Assembly: GCA_947561585.1 (NCBI GenBank)
Contig: CANNZV010003196.1
Location: forward strand, 1 to 64,000
Source of the DNA: Caprella mutica
Taxonomy: Eukaryota > Arthropoda > Malacostraca > Amphipoda > Caprellidae
Direction of reading: 5' to 3'
DNA: 64,000 bases
Below the pieces are notes generated by a model that searched no databases, had not been told where the DNA came from, and saw nothing but the letters and a program-made list of their open reading frames with translations. Position numbers and translations under genes: made by a program. Positions within the stretch are counted from its first letter, which is position 1. Each line of letters opens with the position of its first letter. Positions 56,778 to 64,000 of this stretch are shown piece by piece.

Positions 56778-57735
56778 CAAAATTGACAATTCAGTTAGTG
56801 AGTTAAAGCAGTTGAGGCAGTCTCCTGAAGAACTCGCTGTTAAGAAGAAATCGATTTTCTTCATGTTATTAAAAGTAAAAGATAAACTATTTTTCAATGA
56901 TTCATACTACCCCACTGAAAACACTTTCATTTTGAAATAGGAATAAAAGATGTCAACTTTTCAAACACTCACCAATCGTTGTAGCTAGTCGAGGTAAATG
57001 GTCTAGTGCTTAAGTCTGGAAAATCCTCTTCAGATAATGTAGAAATTTAATGGAATCATTATCTACTGGGAGGGCTTTTGCAGATGAAGAGTTTAGCTCA
57101 GTTGTTGTGTACAATTTCATCTGACAACTTTCATAAGTAGCTGGAATGAAAAAGAAATAGACATGAAGAGAAGAACCCTTTGGGATTATCTAAACGAACT
57201 GTAATATTTTATGTAGCCTTTTGATTCTAAAGGCTACATAAAATATTATTTCAATTCAATTAATATTCATAAATTTAATCTTGAAATTAAAGAAAAATTG
57301 AGTAAACAATATATTTAATGGACCTTTCTGGTTCACTGTAAAATTGGGAACAGAAATTTAATAATCCAAACATTGGTTCTTTCATCAGCTAATTGTGGAA
57401 ACAAATTGTTAAAGAGTTCTATGAGCCTATCAATATATCAGAAATATTTATTACATAATTAACTGATGGATATTGTTTTTATATTGATTATATTTCTTAC
57501 TAGCATGACAGAGAGGGATAAATGCGTTCTCAACCCAGTCATCTTCTATATTCTTGGCTTTACTTGCGACCGAAAAATGTCACTTTGCTCTTTTGAGAAA
57601 GGAGCTCCATTTTGAGATGCATTTCTTTGGTATGCAGTCATTTGATCCGTCAATGGTGAATTTGAGTCCTACGAAACCTTTCAAGTCGCTCAGTTTCATT
57701 TTATCTATTCGTGGCATAATTATTATTCTTGTGAT
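56778..57735 (-). pseudogene. Possible decayed spliced gene, unknown family
   Basis: Minus-strand exon candidates join in one phase. 57735-57501 (MKLSDLKGFVGLKFTIDG... to NIEDDWVENAFIPLCHA|GTAAGA), 57140-56973 (TTCCAG|CTACTT to ATTG|GTGAGT) and 56836-56778 (AACAG|CGAG to TTTG|GTAAAG). There is one in-frame stop in the first and one in the second. The gaps have good donor and acceptor signals. I recognise no domain. The agreement of phases could still be chance. Confidence 0.3.
57203..57247. repeat. Perfect 19-bp hairpin
   Basis: AATATTTTATGTAGCCTTT pairs with AAAGGCTACATAAAATATT around TGATTCT. It lies in the putative intron of the minus-strand gene remnant. Confidence 0.85.
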
Positions 57736-57783
57736 CTAAAATGAATACTGCAGTCTGGGAACATTGAAAAATAACATATCTAG

Positions 57784-59157
57784 TAGGGTAAAGAAGGGGT
57801 ATTCAGCCCAATCGTCCTCAAAGGCCCAAACCGCTTTTCTCAGCAGTGAAAAATTAATTTGAGATTCTGAGACTATCATCATGTGCGGCATACTTATTTC
57901 AGTCAGTGCAGTTCAATTCATCGTGAAAGGAGGGTTTATCGGTGAGTTATCCGCACTTTTACATTTTTTTGCTATTTTTTGTAATTTTTGAATTTTATAT
58001 GAAGTTTTCAAATCATTTTTATCATAACTTTATCTTACGATTATATTCAATGCAGGTTGTTATGTTATCAATACAGTTATTACCAGTATTTATCACTTTT
58101 CACAGCTTCCTTAAGTTTATTTAGTGGATAGTAATGGTGATATTCATTTGTTCGTACTGGATGGGGTTGAGAGCCTAAATAAGCGTTGGGGCTTTCTGAT
58201 TATTTTAAGTTTAATATTAAACTATCATATGTTTATCCATTTCAGGTTTGTCAGTTAACACAATGGTTTGCAACTAAAAAAAGAATAACGAACATCGCTC
58301 AGTATTCCACGTATGATTTGAGCAAAACACTCACAGACATAAGTAATGGAAAGTCTGTAAATTCAGTCAGCAAAACTTATAAAATTCCACATAAAACTAA
58401 AAGAAGGCATGGAGACAAGAAAGTGAAAAACCCAGGTGTAGTATGTAACCGCCTTTGAGTCTACTGTAAATTACAGCCATTGGATTGTTCTTTAAAAACA
58501 GCATACAATTTATCTGCGGATAACTGAGAATATAGAATGAGAATATATAATATTGCCGCTATCTTTGGTAAAACCTACATAAGAACTGTGTCAGCTGAAA
58601 TAGCAATCAATGGTTTCAGAGTGACTGGTAATTGGCCATATATATGATGACAGTATTTTCACTGATGAATATTTGATAGCAGATGCACAACCGGTGGAGG
58701 CACAAGAAATGGAAGCTGAACCAAGAATTATTGCTCCTGATCTTCAGCTCGATACTAGTAGTGTTCGTGAAGAAATACTAAAATTGTGTCCCACACCGAA
58801 AATAAGTGCAGAATTTAATATTAATATACAACTGAATGCAATGTAATACTTTTTATCTTTATATCCTTTTATAGACAAATTATTACATTTTGAGGTTAAG
58901 TTCCCATGGTGGACTGAATGCCTCATGGTATTGGGCCCATTACCTCGTACCATGGGGCTACGAGCCCTTTTGACAATTTCCAGAAAAATGGCTCTAATTT
59001 TTTTTTGTATCAATAGTACGAGAAAATGGTTTCCCATTATAATCCTAAAATGTCTTGGGAATCATTATATGAAAAAACATTATCGTAACTATTAAAATTA
59101 CGCCTACAATATGACTTTGAAATTTGGGGTGGGCGGGCTGCCCCTCCTTACCCTACT
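57784..59157 (+). mobile_element. pogo/Tigger-like element, internally deleted
   Basis: Inverted ends GTAGGGTAAAGAAGGGG / CCCCTCCTTACCCTAC; the left is preceded by TA. It encloses the two transposase fragments at 58246-58846. A possible non-coding first exon ends at TTTATCG|GTGAGT (57939). Confidence 0.6.
58246..58846 (+). pseudogene. pogo/Tigger-like transposase remnant (N- and C-terminal parts)
   Basis: After the acceptor CATTTCAG (58245) the frame encodes a Pipsqueak-type helix-turn-helix: DLSKTLTDISNGKSVNSVSK then YKIP and RHGDKKVKNPG, ending at a stop at 58458. From 58546 the C-terminal end of a DDE-1 domain reads IAAIFGKTYIRTVSAEIAIN then GFRVTGNWPY, a frameshift, and DDSIFTDEYLIADAQP. 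The catalytic core between them (roughly 250-300 residues in the family) is deleted. The element needs a transposase in trans. Confidence 0.7.
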
Positions 59158-59443
59158 CGATTATTAATATTTCAGAGGTTTAATAAGAGAAGTCTATCTA
59201 CATAGAGGTGACCAAATTAGACTTAAAGAAATAAGTCTTCATAGAAGAGGGGACAGGGAAAGTACGCCCCCATTCACTAGGTTGACTACCACATGTAACC
59301 GTGTCGTCCCAGCGCATGGATGGCAATAATATGCTTCCAGACCTACTGTCTACACAGTCAGTCTGCTTACCCATGTTTAAGAAACCAGCACAGTCAGTGC
59401 TTATCACTGCTTAATCATGGATATAACAAGGCAGAATTAATTA

Positions 59444-60550
59444 ATAAGGGGATTTAACTTCTGCTTCGGAACCAAAGGCATTATCGCTTACGTCTTGAGG
59501 AAACAAATTCCTATCTATTGTTTTATGAATAATTATGATGGGAGATGCGCAGCCCATGACAATATGTTATATATAAAGGTGTTAATGTGCATATGTGAGT
59601 GTTTAATAATATATTTCACAATAAAAACTATGATCAGAGACAATTATTTAGTTTTTTCTTCTTTTAAGGGAGAGCTTTGGTGAGAATCTACCTTTTTTAT
59701 TTAAGTCCGATTTACCTGAAACTATGCAGTCATATGTAAAAATTAATTCTAAGGCATTTTTGTTATATTCATTATTTTGAATATTAGATATTTCCGATGA
59801 CATTTTTATTTCTTGTAAAATTTTGGCAATTTTTCAAAATTTGATAAGTTGGAGAGGTTTCAATCAAATGTGTTGGTTTATGGTCTACTAAAATATTGGT
59901 AATGCAAGCTAAAATCGTTATTGGTTATCTAATATTTAGAATTTCAATAAAAAAATTTTAGAGTTTTGAGAAAATATAAAATATGAATCTTTAAATTATT
60001 TTTCCTCAAAACTTATAAAAACAATAATTTCGAGTTCAAAATAATGAAAATATGGATCAACATTCCATTCCTTTCACTTTCTCCTTCATTTTGTATTTGG
60101 GTTGACCAACATCAGTCTGAATATGACGAAGATATTAAGAATTTAAGATAATACTTATCGCAAAAATATAATCCCCACAATACTCAAGTTTATAACAGCC
60201 AGTGCATGCCAATACCACTGCACGCAAATATTTCTTGGTACAATCGCAATAGTTCTAGTACGTTTTTCAACATCTATTTTCAGATTCTCGTAAAGAAAAA
60301 TATGGAGATTGATTTTAGACAATAAAAAGAAAATGTGTTATTTTTTGGTAAAAAGAAATATGTCATTTTTTTTGGTAAAAAGAAAACAGTCCGAAGGAAA
60401 AGTGGCTCCATGAACAGAATCATCCATCACCGTCAGTGACGTTTCTCGTGGATGCAGAGAAGCTACTCTATGAATGAAGTCATTTACCAAAGAATGTGAT
60501 GAAAAGAGACAAGCACTGACGGATGGAGGAAGATGAAAAGGGTAAATGAA
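59444..60550 (-). mobile_element. Retroposon copy split by another repeat
   Basis: 59444-59502 (GGGATTTAACTTCTGCTTCG plus GAACCAAAGG) and 60386-60550 (CAGTCCGAAGGAAAAGTGGC plus TCCATGAACA) together make one reversed 3' part of the 495-bp retroposon. The 880 bp between contain the repeat described next. Confidence 0.6.
59700..60335 (+). repeat. Dispersed repeat, copy 2 (partner at 13900-14510)
   Basis: Shared blocks TTCCATTCCTTTCACTTTC, TCTGAATATGACGAAGATAT, TATAACAGCCAGTG and CTTGGTACAATCGCAATAGT. Inserted within a retroposon copy, which gives an outer limit for its size of about 880 bp. Confidence 0.6.
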
Positions 60551-60639
60551 TGCCAAATGATAGTTTCTAATGAAAGAAATTAATATTTAAGTAATGATTG
60601 ATAATTTTATTTCTTCTAATTCTAATCAATATATGATCA

Positions 60640-60826
60640 GGTACTTAGAATGTAATTTATGTTATACCTTATAATTTAAAGTATAATTTGGCGTTGTAAC
60701 AGATCTTATTTGTATGAATTGATGATGTACGAGATTGGTATAAAATGTTGTCTGCAACCCATTTCAACTAAACAAATAGTTATTAGTTGAGAAATCAGGT
60801 AACGAAACGTCCGGTCACCATGTTAG
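60640..60826 (+). mobile_element. Right end of a GGACGTTTCGTTA foldback element
   Basis: Ends GGTAACGAAACGTCCGGTCACC, as at 30175-30208. The preceding TATAATTTAAAGTA and TTGGTATAA blocks match 30050-30110. Confidence 0.6.
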
Positions 60827-60829
60827 TTA

Positions 60830-62010
60830 TATTATATACGATTTTAGGATCTACCTAGATTGAGTAATAATGAATTTTAAAAAATTGGTTCCATTCATGA
60901 ATATTAAAGCATGTTATGCACATTATCATGTCTACTGAAAGAAAGAAACAATCGTTCCCTAAAAACTGGGCCACTTTTTAATTGATATTGGAAGATAGAG
61001 ACACATGACGAGCAACTCAACCGTTATCTGGCCTCTACAACAATCAGTAGCAGAATCGCAAAATCCTTTAGTGCCTTTTCCATAACTGGGTCTTTTCTTT
61101 TCCGAATAATAATAAAATATAATAACCAGTGGCGGGCTCCCGCCACAAAAAATGAGAACTCCTCTGATAAGTTTTTATTGGACACTCCAGCAGTTACGAC
61201 ATCCAATAATGTACTTCAACATATTCACCAGCTGATCAAGTCACTCTTTAGACTTTTGAGTCATCGATCGTACCTACACGACAGGTCACACAATTACATA
61301 TTTGACTCATGTACACCTATCAGACCTACAAAATTGAAAAGTCAAGTGGAACCAACCAGAGCACATTTTAGTTCTTTCTTTCGGTTATGCATTGTTCCAC
61401 TAAGACACATACATCCTCACTCTCAACCAAGAAAATATAACACAACTGATGTTGGTCTGACTAGCAACCCAGAATGAAGGCTAACGGCACATCTAAGTAA
61501 ACCCTGACCATTTAGTGGTCAAGTGCCTCACCGCTAAATCAACAAAATCATTCAGACGTTCAAAGTTCACAAGGCAGACCAACAAGCACTGACTCAGCTG
61601 ATACTTAACTTCCTGCGACATAATTAAACAAGATTCACTAACCAGCTGCACTAAATTAGAAAAAACTTCATTAAAACTATTAGTGAATAGACGGATCTTA
61701 TAATTTTCTATATATGTATTTTATTCTTTTCTATTTTACTTTTATTCTTTTGAAATTTAAAAAAATATACACTTTCTCTAATACCAAGGTCAAAATCGAA
61801 AAAAGGTATATTATCATAATGTGTTTTTTTCCTATACTTACATACTCAGATAACTTCAGAGAATTCGTTTCATAAAATGAAAAGTTTTCTGAAATATGAG
61901 TTGACTCAATAAAAGGAGACTTAATTTTGTTAACAATTCAATTGGAAAAGAACTCTAACTGAAATCCTAAAACAGATATTAACGAAAAACCTACTAATAC
62001 ATATTAAACT
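60830..62010. other. Intergenic, no gene supported
   Basis: An open frame at 61178-61477 has no recognised domain and unremarkable codon use. No repeats were recognised. Confidence 0.35.
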
Positions 62011-62036
62011 AGATTATGTGCACTCGGTAGAACGCA

Positions 62037-62569
62037 TACCTTCGCCTCCGCTTTGACCCGTTCTCTCACCAAATTTAAGAAACTGCTAACTGGATAATAA
62101 CCAGTCGTCCCACCAAGTTTCATGCAATATGGTACAATACTTTTTGAGTTATTATAAATGACCTAGACCTTTGACCGGATCGCTCCCAAAATTCTACAAG
62201 ATGGTTCCTGGACATTGTCCAATCGTCATATCAAATTTCAGACAATTTGGTTAAATCCTTTTTAGTTATAAATGGCCTTGATCTTGGACCTTTGACCCGA
62301 TCGCTCCCAAAATATAACAAAATGGTTCCTGTATATTGACCAATCGTCCCACCAGGGTTCATCCAATATGGTGCAATACTTTTTGAGTTATAAATGACAA
62401 TGACCTTTGACCGGGTCGCTTCCAAAATTCTAGCAGCAGGTCACTGGACATGGACCAATCGTTTCACCAAATTTCAGGCAATTTGGTTGAACACTTTTTC
62501 AGTTAAACGAATAACAAGATGATAAATAAATGTCGATGAAAATATGACCTTCCCGCATTCTGCGAAGGT
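62037..62569 (+). repeat. Element with about 120-bp internal tandem units
   Basis: Outer ends CATACCTTCGC and GCGAAGGT are inverted. Between them are four units of GACCTTTGACCCGATCGCTC plus CCAAAATTCTA, ATGGTTCCTG and CCAATCGTCCCACCA, spaced about 116-123 bp. Single units occur at 11640 and 13330. Confidence 0.75.
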
Positions 62570-62574
62570 AATAA

Positions 62575-63870
62575 ACAGTATAAGACAAATTACTGAAAAG
62601 TGACAATGGCGACATGGTATGATTGCATAAATTTAAATTTTACGTTATTTGTTTAGATTTTTTTTTTTGCTATATATTCTTTCAATATGTCAGTACAGTA
62701 AAATAATCATTCAAATTGGATCGACAAGATCAAAGAACTAACTTAAGAAATCAATAAACAATAACAAAGATAAATGAAATTATAAATGACAATTTTGCTA
62801 TATCACGAATTAATGTATTTCAAACCAACAAATTTTAATATTTTTTTTTTTATTTCAATTATCTTGTTTGTCAATTTTCCAAAATTATCTACTTATTGTA
62901 AGATTTCTCAAAGGCGTCTAATTTAACTCAATGATTCAACAACTCATTAAATTAAAATTTCATTGATGATATCGTAAAAAAGACTTCACTTTGGTGGTTA
63001 ACAAATAATGATCGACTTGAATATCTCTAAATAGCCTTCGAATTAACAATCAAAATTTAGTTAGAGATTGAATAGGCCTTGATTGCATCTCCGATCAATA
63101 AAGTCTTGACAAATAGGTTATCTGGTCTATTGTTCACAAACGCAGAAAATTTATTCAAAAATACTAAACACCCAAATTAGAAAAGAAGTTGCAGTAGTAT
63201 ATTGACGCATTCAAAATACAAGCAGACCTCGCTTTAACAAAAGTGGTACTTATTTCGAGTCATGTTTCGAAATAAGAACCGTTCGTAGACATAAAAAACT
63301 GGAGACAATTTTTTGTGATTATATCACGGTAACTAAAAAAAATCATCAAAATTATAATCCAGATGAGGTTATTAGAAGCAATTGGTTCAGAAATTCAACA
63401 TATCCTATTTAATACTTTAGGGTTAGGTAGGTTTTATTGCACGGTTCCAAATTTTCGAACACGTGAAAATATTTATATAATAATCATTATTTAACTTTTA
63501 TTTCAATTGGTATCCATGATACCAATTAGAATAGAAATTGAATGTAATTATAATTTTTTTTCTGACGTGTCACAAATTGTAGAACCAACCAATAACTTGG
63601 AACTTAGTACCCTACTACCAAAATTATTTCATAGAGCATAAAATTGCTGTTGGTAAATGTAGCACAATAATTATAGAAGTCTAAGTATCTATTAATTATC
63701 CACCTATACTGAGTGAGAGTTAAGCTATGGATGGATTTTAAAACATTTAATGAATGCACGACTTTAAAACTTTTTTATCACAGTCACACACAATGAAAGA
63801 CTGTATATTATTAATAATATGCTTATATACATACTACTCTAATAACTCTAAAACAAATTTTCTTTCTATA
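62575..63870. other. AT-rich intergenic, nothing recognised
   Basis: No ORF of note. A short inverted pair around TCAATTGGTATCCATGATAC (63505) resembles 44695, suggesting another old repeat. Confidence 0.35.
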
Positions 63871-63892
63871 ACTCATAGAAAATGAGTAGGGT

Positions 63893-64000
63893 CCCAGTAA
63901 ACATTACAATGTTGGCCCAATTCAGAACGAGTTACGAAACTCTGGGCCAACGCTGTTATGCCGGTCTCTGTCCATAGGCCAGCAAAGGCCCGACGTTGAC
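63893..64000. repeat. GC-richer repeat cut by the window edge
   Basis: GTTGGCCCAA and TGGGCCAACG are inverted at 63912-63952, followed by CGGTCTCTGTCCATAGGCCA. The sequence differs in composition from its flank and continues out of the window. Confidence 0.4.

Noticed and set aside
61178..61477. 99-codon ORF
   Set aside because: No recognisable domain, no splice support and composition like its flanks.

Overview
The window looks like nuclear DNA from an arthropod, most likely an insect. It is AT-rich and almost free of long ORFs. The few recognisable coding pieces carry GT-AG introns and belong to eukaryotic transposon families (piggyBac, pogo/Tigger, hAT-type ends, PIF/Harbinger-type ends, a LINE-like reverse-transcriptase tail). 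No bacterial-style operons, rRNA or tRNA genes were seen. The species cannot be fixed from the sequence alone. No intact conventional host gene was found.

Layout. 0-1.4 kb: a hammerhead-like motif and a small ORF for a single-pass, probably myristoylated protein. 4.2-12.8 kb: foldback and MITE-type elements, two insertions nested inside other elements, a ~495-bp retroposon with target-site duplication (TSD), and a 17-bp satellite. 15.7-22.6 kb: minisatellite arrays split open by several inverted-repeat elements. 23.8-26.4 kb: a 2.6-kb non-autonomous hAT element with a perfect 8-bp TSD, followed at 26.7-27.7 kb by a decayed reverse-transcriptase C-terminus. 28.9-31 kb: a C-tract MITE, a tandem array, and a foldback element carrying a second retroposon copy. 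32-40.6 kb: a series of MITEs, several with exact TSDs. 41.2-42.7 kb: a spliced gene with a Myb/SANT-like DNA-binding domain, carrying one apparent frameshift. 42.8-45.9 kb: three transposons nested inside one another. 46-52.5 kb: more MITEs and C-tract copies. 52.5-55.2 kb: a degraded piggyBac element with an extra 5' exon. 55.5-59.2 kb: an inverted-repeat element, a hAT-like element, hairpins, and a deleted pogo/Tigger element. 59.4-64 kb: mosaic repeats.

The main pattern is a set of otherwise dissimilar foldback elements at 6.7, 15.8, 17.2, 21.2 and 29.4 kb and the C-tract MITEs. They share asymmetric termini: one end reads (G)GGTG(C)TAGG and the other resembles GGTGACCGG. The better-preserved copies have 9-bp TSDs. 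Four of them sit inside tandem-repeat arrays, and the same retroposon sequence recurs within most of them. Each has its own short repeat module next to the ends. This looks like one Mutator-like non-autonomous lineage with fast-evolving subterminal repeats. That classification is inference.

Splice sites, domain assignments and family names come from reading the sequence and recalling family features. No alignment or database search was run. Boundaries given with TSDs are reliable to a few bases; other repeat boundaries are approximate.
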